In this document: positions 28,593 through 38,991 of the stretch, piece by piece
Layout of the letters: each line of letters opens with the position of its first letter
Numbering within the stretch: the stretch's first letter is position 1
From: Dyella monticola
GTDB taxonomy: Bacteria > Pseudomonadota > Gammaproteobacteria > Xanthomonadales > Rhodanobacteraceae
Length of the DNA: 64,000 nt
Direction of reading: 5' to 3'
Assembly: GCF_003363155.1 (NCBI RefSeq)
Contig: NZ_QRBE01000004.1
Coordinates: 158,003 to 222,002, forward strand
Position numbers and translations under genes: made by a program
Notes under the pieces: model-generated
Seen by the model: the letters and a program-made list of their open reading frames with translations, nothing else
Database searches by the model: none
Told to the model about the DNA's origin: nothing

Positions 28593-29485
28593 GCGTTCTG
28601 GCTCCCACGCGTACGGAGATCGTCCGCCGGCGATTGCGCGAAATCCGCCAGATGAGCATCCAAACCACATTCACTGCGCACGAGATGCCGTTCCTTGCTG
28701 GCGAACAGAAGCTTGTTGTTGGGCAGTTCCGGATCGGCCGGATCCTGCGATGACACGGATTTGTGCTCAAGGTGCAAAGCCAGCGCCGCGAACTTGATCT
28801 GCGCGCGGCGCAGCCCCGCGTTCTGTAGCCGGATATCGATTTCCAGATCCTCGCTGCCGTAGCCGTGCATGCGCTCGTCGTAACCATTGACGCGCAGCAG
28901 ATCCTCGCGCCAGAAACTCACGTTGCAGCCCATCGGATGGCCGGTAGAACGCGACTTGATCTTCGCCAGCCATGGCAGCCGCAAGGTGTGGTGACGGCGC
29001 CCGAAGTGCCAGGTGCCGCGATCGTCCTCATCGCGGAAATAGGCATCCACGAACCAACCGAACTGCGGCTTGCCGCCGGCGAGCAACCGGGCGGTTTCCG
29101 CCACGGTGGTGCGGATACGCGTGCCCTGCAGGAAGCGGCCGGGCCGGGCCAGGCTCAGGTGATCGGCGACGAAACGCGGATGCGCCAGCATGTCGCCATC
29201 GAACTGGATGATGTAATCGCCGCGCGCAGCGGCAATGGCGCGATTGAGGATGCGCGCCTTGCGAAAACCTTCGTCCGGCTGCCAGACATGGCGCAGCGGC
29301 ACGGGAAAGCTGCGGGCGATGTCGCGCAAGAGCGTGGCGGTGTCCTCGCGCGAGCCGTCGTCGGCCACGATCACTTCGTCCGGCAAAACACGCTGCGCAG
29401 CCAGACTGCGGAGCGAAAGGGCCAGCGCCTCCTTCCAGTTATAGGTGGAGACCATGACGGTAACGCTGGCCACGGATTTGGGCAT
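28589..29485 (-). CDS. Family 2 glycosyltransferase with GT2 C-terminal extension
   Basis: First gene of the minus-strand trio (298 residues). The N-terminal VTVMVSTYNWKEAL, EVIVADDGSRED and FDGDMLAHPRF give a GT-A fold. WREDLLRVNGYDERMHGYGSEDLEI is the acceptor-side motif. It shares much of its length with the product of 26557-27387, so the two arose by duplication and probably add related sugars. The 215-nt divergent gap to 29701 should hold its promoter. Confidence 0.88.
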   Translation of the reverse strand: MPKSVASVTVMVSTYNWKEALALSLRSLAAQRVLPDEVIVADDGSREDTATLLRDIARSFPVPLRHVWQPDEGFRKARILNRAIAAARGDYIIQFDGDMLAHPRFVADHLSLARPGRFLQGTRIRTTVAETARLLAGGKPQFGWFVDAYFRDEDDRGTWHFGRRHHTLRLPWLAKIKSRSTGHPMGCNVSFWREDLLRVNGYDERMHGYGSEDLEIDIRLQNAGLRRAQIKFAALALHLEHKSVSSQDPADPELPNNKLLFASKERHLVRSECGLDAHLADFAQSPADDLRTRGSQNA

Positions 29486-29688
29486 GACGGTCTTAACGCT
29501 TCCTTGGGAACGATCACGAACGCCGATGCATTATTTCGCCATGCGGTCCGGCAACTTTCGAGTACGCGAGAGGCCAACTTCGATGCACCATTCGCGTACC
29601 GCACATCTTAACGTACCCCGGCACAGCGGAATGCGCCGGGAACCACGCGATACCCTTCTTAACTCGCCAGAACCGGGCCGATGCCCGC

Positions 29689-29694
29689 TAGAAT
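29689..29694 (+). promoter_or_regulatory. Candidate -10 box placing transcription start at the ATG
   Basis: TAGAAT ends six bases before the ATG at 29701, with no ribosome site between. If it is used, the mRNA would be nearly leaderless. No convincing -35 box at 16-18 nt spacing was found. Confidence 0.3.
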
Positions 29695-29700
29695 GCGGGC

Positions 29701-30519
29701 ATGGCGCCTCTCCTTCCTCTCACGCTCGTTGTGATCACCCGCAACGAGGCGCAAAAAATCGCGCGCTGCCTGGACAGCGTGCCGTTTGCCGCCGAAAAAC
29801 TAGTGATCGACAGTGGCAGCACCGACGACACGGTGGCCATTGCCCGCGCCCACGGCGCCCGCGTGGTGCATCAGGATTGGCTCGGCTTCGGCCCGCAACG
29901 CAACGTCGCGGCCACGCACTGCAGCCATCCATGGATACTTGCGCTGGACGCCGATGAATACCTCACGCCGGAACTCGCCGGGGAATTGCAGCGGCGCCTC
30001 CCGGCCCTGATGGAAAGCGACACCGCCGCGGTGATACTGCGCCGCCATCTCATCTACATGGGCAAGCCGATGCGCTGGTACCGCCCCGCCGTGGGCGAGA
30101 AGCTGGCGCGGCTCTATCACCGCGATCGCGCGCGCTGGAGCGACGTGCGCGTGCACGAATCGCTTACCTTCAACGGCCGCTCGCTGACCTTGCAGGCGCC
30201 GTTCCTGCACGACAACAACCCCAGCCTGGTGGAAAAGCAGCTCAAGGTGCTGCTGTATTCCGAACTGAAATGCCGCGACTGGTCGGATAAGAACAAATCC
30301 ACCCGCATGTGGCAGACGCCGTTCGTGTATGCGTTCGCGTTCGTCAAAGATTACGTGCTGCGCCTGGGTTTGCTGGACGGCTGGCGCGGTTACGTGATCG
30401 CGCATACGGCCGCCAGCTATGCCATCTACAAGCGCATGCGCTATTACGAGATGCGCCTGAACCCTGCCTCGCGCGACACCGCCGCCGCTGCGCTGACGCG
30501 CGCCGGATTGGATCACTGA
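29701..30519 (+). CDS. LPS core glycosyltransferase, GT2 (WaaE/LgtF-like)
   Basis: A 272-residue GT-A enzyme. Family signs are VVITRNEAQKIARCLDSV, VIDSGSTDDTVAIA, LALDADEYLTPEL and the late helical RALRHF-like region rich in Arg and Tyr. WaaE/LgtF proteins add beta-linked glucose to inner-core heptose. The next gene starts one base after its stop, so they form one operon. The specific sugar is inference. Confidence 0.85.
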   Translation: MAPLLPLTLVVITRNEAQKIARCLDSVPFAAEKLVIDSGSTDDTVAIARAHGARVVHQDWLGFGPQRNVAATHCSHPWILALDADEYLTPELAGELQRRLPALMESDTAAVILRRHLIYMGKPMRWYRPAVGEKLARLYHRDRARWSDVRVHESLTFNGRSLTLQAPFLHDNNPSLVEKQLKVLLYSELKCRDWSDKNKSTRMWQTPFVYAFAFVKDYVLRLGLLDGWRGYVIAHTAASYAIYKRMRYYEMRLNPASRDTAAAALTRAGLDH

Positions 30520-30520
30520 C

Positions 30521-31543
30521 ATGCCCAAGCATTACTTGCTCTACGGATCGGAACGCTACGCGCTGGCCATCCTGCGTCCGATCCAGGATGCGATCCGCGC
30601 GCGTGGCGATGAAACGGCGTGGTTCTTCGATGGCCCGGGCGCAAGCGATCTGATCGAAGGCGAGCGCCTGCTCACCGTGCAGCAAGTACGCGCGTGGAAG
30701 CCGATCGCGGTACTCACGCCCGGCAATCATCTGCCGCATTTCTTTCCCGGCGTGAAGGTGGAAGTGTTTCACGGCTTCAATGCCGGCAAGCCGAGGCACA
30801 TCTATATTCGCGGCTTTTTTGATCTTTACTGCACAACGGGCCCGCGCGACACCGCGCAGTTCGGCGCGCTGGCGCAAAAGCTCGGGCACTTTTCCGTGAT
30901 GGAAACCGGCTGGCCCAAGCTCGATCCGTTCATGAAAGCGATCGCCGGCTCCCTGCCGCCCGTGCGCACGCCGCCGGTGATTCTCTATCACTCCACCTTC
31001 TCGCCTTCCTGGAGCGCGGCCGAAACGCTGTATGAAGAAGTGAAGCGCCTTTCACGCGATGGACGCTGGCGCTGGATCGTTTCCTTCCATCCGAAGATGG
31101 CGCCGGAGACGGTGGCAAAGTACAAGGCGCTGCAGAACGAGTACCTCACCTTCGCCGAGAACGACAACATCCTCGAACTGTTCCCGCAGGTCGACATGAT
31201 GTGTTCGGATACCTCCTCCGCGCTCAGCGAATTCCTGCTTACCGGCAAGCCGGTGGTGACGTATGACAACCGCGCGCCAGGTCCGCAATTGATCGATATC
31301 CACGACCCTTCCGAGTTCGAGCCAGCCATCGCGTGCGCGCTGGCGCGGCCACCGGAATTGATGCGGGCGATCAAGGATTTCGGCGAAGCCATTCATCCGT
31401 ACCACGATGGCCGCTCCAGCGAACGCGTGCTGGACGCCATCGACGCGTTCATCGCCAAGGGTGGCAACCGCAAGCGCAAACCGCGCAATTGGTGGCGCAA
31501 GTTGAAGTTGCGCAAGCGCATTGGGTACTGGGGGCCGGCATGA
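30521..31543 (+). CDS. CDP-glycerol glycerophosphotransferase-like protein
   Basis: A 340-residue GT-B-like protein. Related elements include VFHGFNAGKPRHIYIRGFFDLYCT, GWPKLDPF, SFHPKMAPETV and CSDTSSALSEFLLTGKPVV, matching the CDP-glycerol transferase family best known from teichoic acid synthesis. In Gram-negative bacteria such proteins modify LPS or capsules with phosphopolyols or act as glycosyltransferases. The C-terminus is basic, which suggests membrane association. Confidence 0.8.
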   Translation: MPKHYLLYGSERYALAILRPIQDAIRARGDETAWFFDGPGASDLIEGERLLTVQQVRAWKPIAVLTPGNHLPHFFPGVKVEVFHGFNAGKPRHIYIRGFFDLYCTTGPRDTAQFGALAQKLGHFSVMETGWPKLDPFMKAIAGSLPPVRTPPVILYHSTFSPSWSAAETLYEEVKRLSRDGRWRWIVSFHPKMAPETVAKYKALQNEYLTFAENDNILELFPQVDMMCSDTSSALSEFLLTGKPVVTYDNRAPGPQLIDIHDPSEFEPAIACALARPPELMRAIKDFGEAIHPYHDGRSSERVLDAIDAFIAKGGNRKRKPRNWWRKLKLRKRIGYWGPA

Positions 31544-31616
31544 CGGCAGATCGCCAGCGCCCTGCGTAGAAGCGCAGCAGTGTGTGTTCTCGCCCCACGC
31601 CTCCCTCTTGCATAGA

Positions 31617-31647
31617 CGTCATTCCGGCCTTCGCTGGAATGATGACG
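31617..31647. repeat. REP-like intergenic hairpin
   Basis: CGTCATTCCGGCC, TTCG, then CTGGAATGATGACG forms an imperfect hairpin related to the copies at 26489, 33891 and 37853. It lies in the 272-nt gap before the second GT39 gene. Confidence 0.6.
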
Positions 31648-31815
31648 GGGCACGATGAACGGCTCCGGGAGCGTCTAAGCGGCGCTCACGCTACGGCGAA
31701 CTTCCTCGAGTGGCAGCGTAGGCATGCGCCGAAATATCGAACCAGGCCGCCCCATCGCAGATAGCCCTTCCCGATCCGGCTAGAATCCGCCCATCTCCAA
31801 GCCAAGCCGACCCAC

Positions 31816-33546
31816 GTGCCGACTCCCAGCTATCGCCGCTCCGAAGTGCTACGCAGCCTCTGGCCCTGGCTTCCGCTCTGGAGCGTGGCGGCCCTGGTGG
31901 CGATTTTTTCCCACGGCCCGATGCCGCTGTATTCCACCCGCACGCTCGCGGTGGCGTGGGAGATGTGGCGCGATCACAGCTGGCTGGTGCCGCATATCAA
32001 TGGCGAGCCTTATAGCGAAAAAGTACCGCTGCTGTTCTGGCTGATTCACGCCGGCTGGTTCGTGTTTGGCGTCAACGACATCTGGCCGCGTGTGCTGGAG
32101 GTGATCTTCGGCGGCGTGCAGCTGGTGCAGGTGTCGATTCTCGCGCGCCGGTTGTTTCCCGAGCGTCCGTGGGTCGCCAAAGCCGCGCCGTGGATGCTGC
32201 TGGCGTTGTCGTACGCCTTCCTGTTCGGCCTGCAGGTGATGTACGAAGTGCTGCTGGCCGATTGCGTGCTGGGCGCATTGTTGTGTCTCACCCCCTCGCT
32301 GCAGCGCGCCGAACCGCGCTGGTGGCTGTTTGGGGTGCTGGTCGGCGCGGGTCTGCTCACCAAGGGCCCGGTGATGCTCTTGCATATCGCCTTCCCGTGG
32401 TTGCTCGGCCCGTTGTGGAATGACTGGGCGCGCGAGCATCGCGCGCGCTGGTATGGGCGCGGTGTATTGGCGTTGCTGCTGGGCCTTGCGCTGCTGGTCG
32501 CGTGGGCCATTCCGGCTGGCTTTGCCGGCGGCGATGCGTATCGGCATCGCCTGTTCTTCACGCAAACCGCGGCGCGTGTGATGAACAACGCGCAGCAGGC
32601 GCAGGTGGTGCAGAGTCATCCGCGCTGGATCGGTTGGTATCTGATATCGCTGCCCTTGCTGCTGTTTCCGTTCAGCGCATGGCCGCGCGCATGGGTGGCA
32701 CTGGGCACGCTGCGCGGGCCGCTCGCCCATGGCGTGCGCTTTGCGTTGTGCTGGTTGGTGCCCACATTCGTGCTGTTCTCATTGATCAGCGGCAAGCAGT
32801 GGTATTACCTGCTGCCCGAATTCGGCGGCTGGACGCTCGTGCTGGCCGGCGCCATCGCCGTACTGCGCGAAGAACGCACCACGCTGGCGGAAAATTACTG
32901 GCTGGGCAGTTGGCCGCTGGGTCTGGGCAGCATCCTGTTCGCCGGTGCGCTGTTCGCATTGCCGTATGTGACGCCGACGCATGCGTTCCACAACGAATGG
33001 GTGGAAGGCGCTGCACCGTACAGCCGCACGTTCAGCGTAGTGTTTCTGCTGCTCGGCTGCCTGCTGCTGGTGCGCGGACGCGGCGAGATGCGTCGGGTGG
33101 CGGTGGCCGGATTGCTCGGCGCGCTCGCGCTCAACACCTTGTTCACCCTGACACTGTGGCACAAGTACGATTTGAACCCGACCACGTCGTTGATCGCCGC
33201 CACGCAGGCCGATCATCATCCCGTCGCGTTCGAAGGCAACTACGAAGGGCAATTCCATTTTGCTGGGCGACTGACGCAGCCGATTACCGAACTGCACACC
33301 GGCCAGGCCCTGCAAGCCTTCGCGAAAGAGCACCCTGACGGCCTGATCGTGACGCATCCCAACGAACTGGACGCCTCGGCGTTGCGCTACGCCTTGCTGG
33401 CGCAACCGTTCCGGTCCGAGTGGCTGGTCGTCTGGGCAGCGCCGACGCTAGCAGCCCTGCGCGGCGGCCGTACACCGGCAGAGCCTTCGCAAGCGCCGCG
33501 CGTCTACCCTGCACCCACCACGCTGCAGGCCGTGCCGCAGTCGTGA
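31816..33546 (+). CDS. Second ArnT-like GT39 membrane glycosyltransferase
   Basis: A 576-residue polytopic protein starting at GTG 31816. The N-terminal acidic-site region is altered compared with the first family member: the usual DE motif region reads PLYSTRTLAVAWEMW, followed by NGEPYSEKVPLLFWLIHA. The membrane half is followed by a periplasmic C-terminal domain. The degenerate acidic motif makes catalysis uncertain. It overlaps the following TPR gene by four bases. Confidence 0.8.
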   Translation: MPTPSYRRSEVLRSLWPWLPLWSVAALVAIFSHGPMPLYSTRTLAVAWEMWRDHSWLVPHINGEPYSEKVPLLFWLIHAGWFVFGVNDIWPRVLEVIFGGVQLVQVSILARRLFPERPWVAKAAPWMLLALSYAFLFGLQVMYEVLLADCVLGALLCLTPSLQRAEPRWWLFGVLVGAGLLTKGPVMLLHIAFPWLLGPLWNDWAREHRARWYGRGVLALLLGLALLVAWAIPAGFAGGDAYRHRLFFTQTAARVMNNAQQAQVVQSHPRWIGWYLISLPLLLFPFSAWPRAWVALGTLRGPLAHGVRFALCWLVPTFVLFSLISGKQWYYLLPEFGGWTLVLAGAIAVLREERTTLAENYWLGSWPLGLGSILFAGALFALPYVTPTHAFHNEWVEGAAPYSRTFSVVFLLLGCLLLVRGRGEMRRVAVAGLLGALALNTLFTLTLWHKYDLNPTTSLIAATQADHHPVAFEGNYEGQFHFAGRLTQPITELHTGQALQAFAKEHPDGLIVTHPNELDASALRYALLAQPFRSEWLVVWAAPTLAALRGGRTPAEPSQAPRVYPAPTTLQAVPQS

Positions 33547-33866
33547 GCGCGTTGATCGACACCCTGCGCGCGCAATGCGGGGGCCCTCGCGATGGGGCGT
33601 TGTTGCGGTTTTCGCTGGGGAATGCGTTGCTGAGTGAAGGCGATAACGCCGGCGCCGTTGAAGAACTTCGACGTGCGGTGGCGTTTGATCCCAACTATTC
33701 CGCTGCGTGGAAGTTGCTGGGTAAAGCGTGCTTGGCGATGCGGGATGAAGCCGGCGCGGTTGAGGCATGGCGACAAGGCATCGCCGTGGCGCAGCAACGT
33801 GGCGACAAGCAGGCGGAAAAAGAAATGACGGTGTTCCTGCGTCGCATCGAGCAGGAAAAGTCGTAG
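33543..33866 (+). CDS. Small TPR-repeat protein
   Basis: A 107-residue protein made mostly of two tetratricopeptide repeats (LRFSLGNALLSEGDNAGAVEELRRAV; YSAAWKLLGKACLAMRDEAGAVEAW). The GTG start at 33543 overlaps the stop of the GT39 gene (GTGA), which fixes the start. Translational coupling suggests that it acts with the transferase, possibly as an adaptor; this is inference. Confidence 0.8.
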   Translation: MSALIDTLRAQCGGPRDGALLRFSLGNALLSEGDNAGAVEELRRAVAFDPNYSAAWKLLGKACLAMRDEAGAVEAWRQGIAVAQQRGDKQAEKEMTVFLRRIEQEKS

Positions 33867-33890
33867 TGCCCAAGAGCTAGCTTTCGCCTT

Positions 33891-33922
33891 ACCGTCATTC
33901 CGGCGAAGGCCGGAATGACGGT
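33891..33922. repeat. Perfect REP-like palindrome
   Basis: A 14-bp perfect stem (ACCGTCATTCCGGC with GCCGGAATGACGGT) closes a GAAG loop. It lies between convergent genes and may serve both as a terminator and as a REP-type repeat. It is the best-preserved copy in the window. Confidence 0.75.
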
Positions 33923-33975
33923 GGGGTTATAGCAAGGCTTCTCTAGAAACCCGCCATCTTCAAAGCATCAACCCT

Positions 33976-34854
33976 TCAATACGGGCTGGGCCGGTTATCC
34001 GCCGAATACCGCTTGTAATGCCACTGATACTGGGCAAACGCGAGCTCCACGCAGTTTTCCACCCCGCGATTGAGCGCCGCGCACGCGCGCGGCAAGTCCG
34101 CGTCGTCCAACCCATCCGGCGCCGGTAGAAAATGGATGCGATAGCCCTTCCCACGCGGCAAACGCTCGGCGAACGCAAACAGCACCGTCGCACCCGTGCG
34201 CGCGGCCAGGCGTGGCAGCAGCACCATCGTCATCGCCTCGCGCCCGAAGAACGGCGCAAATTCACCCTCACCCGCACGCGGTTTTTGATCCGGCAAAATG
34301 CCCACCGTGCCTCCCGATGCAAGCCGCTTGTACAACGTACGCACACCGGCACCTTCCGCCCGCACCTGCTCCGGCGCCAAGGCGCCGCGCACCTTGCGCA
34401 GTAGCGCCTCCACCGCGGCGATGCGCGGTGGCCGATACAGAATCGCCATCGGCGTCTTGCGGCACAGCCAGTAATTGAGCAGCTCCCAGCAGCCCAGATG
34501 CGGCGCGGCGATGATCACGCCCTTGCCGGCTGCCAGCGCTGCATCGAACAACGCCTCGCCGCGTACCTCACGCACCAGGTCGAGCGCGCGTTCCGCACCT
34601 GCGCCCCAGATCTTCACGATCTCGGTGATCGACTTGCCGCCCTCGATCATCGCCTCGCGCACCAGCGCCGCCCGCACGGCGTCATTCAATGCCGGCCGCG
34701 CGATCGCCATGTTCACGGCCGTGTAGCGCGCCATCCTGCCGCCGCGCCGCAACGTCAGCCTGCCCAGGCCCGCGCCGATCGCCTGCAGCCAGCGCAACGG
34801 CAGCAGACCGAACAGGCGCAGCAGCAAGTAAACGAGGTAGATGTCCAGACGCAT
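33976..34854 (-). CDS. LpxL/HtrB-family lipid A acyltransferase-like protein
   Basis: A 292-residue membrane-anchored protein. The N-terminal hydrophobic segment (about 3-20) is followed by the acyltransferase core with APHLGCWELLNYW (HX4E), YRPPR and GILPDQKPRAGEGEF. Family members transfer a secondary acyl chain onto Kdo2-lipid IVA. The ATG at 34854 gives the normal N-terminus MRLDIYLVYLLLR; longer in-frame starts add a non-typical leader. Confidence 0.88.
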   Translation of the reverse strand: MRLDIYLVYLLLRLFGLLPLRWLQAIGAGLGRLTLRRGGRMARYTAVNMAIARPALNDAVRAALVREAMIEGGKSITEIVKIWGAGAERALDLVREVRGEALFDAALAAGKGVIIAAPHLGCWELLNYWLCRKTPMAILYRPPRIAAVEALLRKVRGALAPEQVRAEGAGVRTLYKRLASGGTVGILPDQKPRAGEGEFAPFFGREAMTMVLLPRLAARTGATVLFAFAERLPRGKGYRIHFLPAPDGLDDADLPRACAALNRGVENCVELAFAQYQWHYKRYSADNRPSPY

Positions 34855-35256
34855 GAGGATGATGTGTGTGGCGGGTGAGCGCGTAAGGGTAAAGGGCGGG
34901 AGACGATTGAGCGAATGCTTCATGCCCGCGCGATGTGTCCCCTGCCCTGCTTGCAGGGGAGGGCTCGGGTGGGGTTACGCACACTCGCAATGCACTTGCC
35001 CCAAGCTCACCCCCCAACCCTCCCCTACTGTCGCAGGGGAGGGAGCCTGCAAGCACGTTGTTCAACGAAATGCTTCATGGTTGTGCGTCGCCGAACAGAA
35101 ACCCTCAAGCATCCCCTCTGCCTGCCGTTGACCCTCCAACGGCAACCACCTTCCGCGCGCATCGGAACTCACCTCCCGCCCACCCTCGACGCCCCTCTTT
35201 ACCCGGCATCCATCGCCTTGCAGAGTTACGCATCCTTCCTTGTGCTGCTTTTATCC
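34855..35256. other. Gap between the acyltransferase gene and dtd
   Basis: This 402-nt stretch holds no credible gene. It contains GC-rich intergenic repeats: two CTTGCAGGGGAGGG/CTGTCGCAGGGGAGGG-type blocks near 34955 and 35025, and pyrimidine-rich sequence. Promoters for the divergent genes on either side should lie here, but I could not identify them. Confidence 0.4.
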
Positions 35257-35697
35257 ATGATCGCCCTTATCCAGCGCGTACTCAGCGCGCGCGTCGATGT
35301 CGACAACGAAACCGTGGGCGCCATCGGCCCGGGCCTTTTGGCGCTGGTGGCCGTGCAACCCGACGACGGCGAGGCACAGGCCAGGCGGATGGTGGAACGG
35401 CTGCTGGGCTATCGCGTGTTCGCCGACGTTGCCGGCAAGATGAACCGCTCCCTCACCGATACCGGTGGCGGCCTGCTGCTGGTGAGCCAGTTCACCCTCG
35501 CCGCCGACACCCGCTCGGGCATGCGCCCGAGCTTCACCAGCGCCGCCTCGCCCGAACAGGGCCGCATCTGGTTCGAGCGCCTGGTGGAACTGGCTCGCGG
35601 CGCGCATCCAAGGGTGGAAATCGGACGCTTCGGCGCCCATATGCAGGTACATCTGGTCAACGATGGCCCTGTCACCTTTTGGCTCGAGGTGCGTTAG
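35257..35697 (+). CDS. dtd: D-aminoacyl-tRNA deacylase
   Basis: Removes D-amino acids mischarged on tRNA. It has 146 residues, the normal length. Motifs are [13 protein letters not shown] at the start, [13 protein letters not shown] (the SQFTL signature) and [12 protein letters not shown] with the Gly-cisPro pair. The ATG at 35257 matches the family N-terminus; the frame stays open upstream without protein-like sequence. Confidence 0.96.
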   Translation: MIALIQRVLSARVDVDNETVGAIGPGLLALVAVQPDDGEAQARRMVERLLGYRVFADVAGKMNRSLTDTGGGLLLVSQFTLAADTRSGMRPSFTSAASPEQGRIWFERLVELARGAHPRVEIGRFGAHMQVHLVNDGPVTFWLEVR

Positions 35698-35803
35698 GTG
35701 CCGGGTGAACCCTTAACTCGTACGAACGCTTCCATTTCCGCTGAAAACCGCGTTTTGGCGCGATTTTTGCGTGCAGATGGCAGCGAATTTTTCACTTGAA
35801 AAC

Positions 35804-35832
35804 TGGTCAAAAAAGCATCACATCGCTATACT
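35804..35832 (+). promoter_or_regulatory. Candidate rpoD promoter
   Basis: TGGTCA (35804-35809) and TATACT (35827-35832) are 17 nt apart, 28 nt upstream of the rpoD ATG. The -10 box matches 5 of 6 bases; the -35 box matches 4 of 6. Confidence 0.45.
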
Positions 35833-35860
35833 GATTGGTTCCTATCCCGCGGCGGTTGGT

Positions 35861-37720
<1,860 letters not shown>

Positions 37721-37745
37721 GCAGCGACGCGATCATCGTTAAAGC

Positions 37746-37776
37746 AAAAGCCCCGCAAACGCGGGGCTTTTCTTTT
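37746..37776 (+). terminator. rpoD terminator
   Basis: AAAGCCCCGC and GCGGGGCTTT pair perfectly around an AAAC loop and are followed by TCTTTT. It lies 26 nt after the rpoD stop. Confidence 0.9.
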
Positions 37777-37852
37777 GCGCATCATCAAGAAAATAAATGA
37801 GCAGCAAGCGCAAGAAACCACACACTCGCACACACAACTCCACCAAACCTCA

Positions 37853-37880
37853 CGTCACCCCGACGAAGGCCGGGGCCCAG
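37853..37880. repeat. Variant REP-like intergenic repeat
   Basis: CGTCACCCCGACGAAGGCC followed by GGGGCCCAG is a diverged copy of the intergenic hairpin seen at 26489, 31617 and 33891. Confidence 0.45.
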
Positions 37881-37963
37881 TACACATACGCTGTGCGAAG
37901 CACTCAACATAAAAAATGCCGCGCCCTTCGCACAACCCCTTTCAACTAGCCCGCGGCAAAACC

Positions 37964-38335
37964 TCAATGCACGTCATAAAAAAACTGCTCCTGCACAATC
38001 TTGTCGTTGTGCACGTGGTACACACAAATCTCGTGCATATCCGTGCGCCCACGTCCCTTCATCGTGGCATCCAGATGCATCGCCACACTGAACCAGCCAT
38101 TCGCCACCACCGGCTCGCTCACCTCACTCATGTGCACCTGCTCCACCGCCTCCTGAAAGTGATGCCCCTTCTCCAGGATCGCCTTCAGGCCCTTTGCGTT
38201 ACCCATCGGGCCACTTGCCATCTCCTGCGGCTCGATGCTGATCGCATCCTTGGCATAAAGCTCGTGCTGCGCCTCTTCAAACTTACCTTCGCGACACAAC
38301 GCCACCAACCGCTTGGCCACCGTTTCAGTGCTCAT
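37964..38335 (-). CDS. SnoaL/NTF2-like protein
   Basis: A 123-residue single-domain protein with the cone-shaped NTF2-like pattern: helix with KRLVALCREGKFEEAQHEL, then YAKDAISIEP, then alternating strands ending in NDKIVQEQFFYDV. Similar proteins are enzymes, binding proteins or inhibitors, and no function can be assigned. It is monocistronic and convergent with rpoD. Confidence 0.8.
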   Translation of the reverse strand: MSTETVAKRLVALCREGKFEEAQHELYAKDAISIEPQEMASGPMGNAKGLKAILEKGHHFQEAVEQVHMSEVSEPVVANGWFSVAMHLDATMKGRGRTDMHEICVYHVHNDKIVQEQFFYDVH

Positions 38336-38480
38336 GGCTCCGCCTCCACAAAAAAAGGGGTACCCAATGTAGGCCCCCCAGCGTTAAAAGAACCGAAGCA
38401 ACACCGGGCATTTCCCGTTTTTTTGCCCCGCGCAGCAACACCGCTTGCGCCGCCCTGCTGGTATCATGCCCGGCGAGATA

Positions 38481-38805
38481 GGGCCTATAGCTCAACGGTT
38501 AGAGCAGGGGACTCATCGAAAGGTGCCGTCGCGCAGTAATGCGCGAACGGGAACGGGATGAATTCAGGGAAACCTTAGCGACGCGCACGCGCGGATCGAT
38601 GGCAACCCTGAGCCAAGCCGGCGGTACACCGCCGGACGGTGCAGAGACTACCTGAGGGCTTCAGCGCCCTTCATAACAGGCTCGAGCGTCCCGCACCCCA
38701 CCCGCACGCAACACGCGGAGGGTGAAGAGATAGTCCGCGCCGAAAGGAAACTTTCGGAACACGCGAATCCCTTGGTTCCAGGTTCGAATCCTGGTGGGCC
38801 CACCA
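38481..38805 (+). tRNA. tRNA-Ile (CAT anticodon) interrupted by a group I intron
   Basis: Exon 1 is 38481-38516 and ends ...GGGGACTCAT; exon 2 is 38766-38805, starts AATCCCTTGG and ends with an encoded CCA. Joined, they give a 76-nt cloverleaf: acceptor GGGCCTA paired to TGGGCCC-type sequence, anticodon stem GGGGA/TCCCT, loop CTCATAA. The body matches tRNA-Ile2, whose CAT anticodon becomes lysidine-AU after TilS action; the tRNA-Met elongator is at 3478. The intron falls directly after anticodon base T36. Its 3' end is also the probable attachment site for the integrase that follows. Confidence 0.93.
38517..38765 (+). ncRNA. Self-splicing group I intron (IC3-like, tRNA-Ile type)
   Basis: This 249-nt insert starts after a U and ends in G, as group I introns do. 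Core elements can be traced: P1 is exon CAT with GTG at 38523-38525; P4 is TCAGGG with CCCTGA; P6 is a CCGGCGG/CCGCCGG hairpin; P7 is AGACTA in GCAGAGACTACC with TAGTCC in AAGAGATAGTCCG; P9 is CCGAAAG/CTTTCGG capped by GAAA. The internal sequences AATTCAGGGAAACCTTAGCG and GCCAAGC closely resemble the Azoarcus tRNA-Ile intron. No homing-endonuclease gene is inside. Splicing activity is inferred from these elements. Confidence 0.93.
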
Positions 38806-38845
38806 TACAGACATCCAAGATCATCCAATCAAATCCACTAGATCT

Positions 38846-38876
38846 AAAAAAACCCCGCTAAATGCGGGTTTTTTTG
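38846..38876 (+). terminator. Terminator after tRNA-Ile
   Basis: CCCGC pairs with GCGGG around TAAAT and is flanked by A-tracts and a run of seven T bases, so it may work in both directions. It lies 40 nt after the tRNA. Confidence 0.8.
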
Positions 38877-38991
38877 TACCCATATGTCCATGCGCCTCCA
38901 AAGAGGCCCACTTGAATCCAGGAAAAAAGTGAGTAACTTAGTGAGTAAGCCGATCACATCGAGCCGCCCTTACTCACACCTCGTTACTCAC

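Noticed and set aside
38481-38516. tRNA fragment left by island insertion
   Set aside because: The 3' half is present 249 nt later with a full CCA end, and the insert has group I intron core elements.
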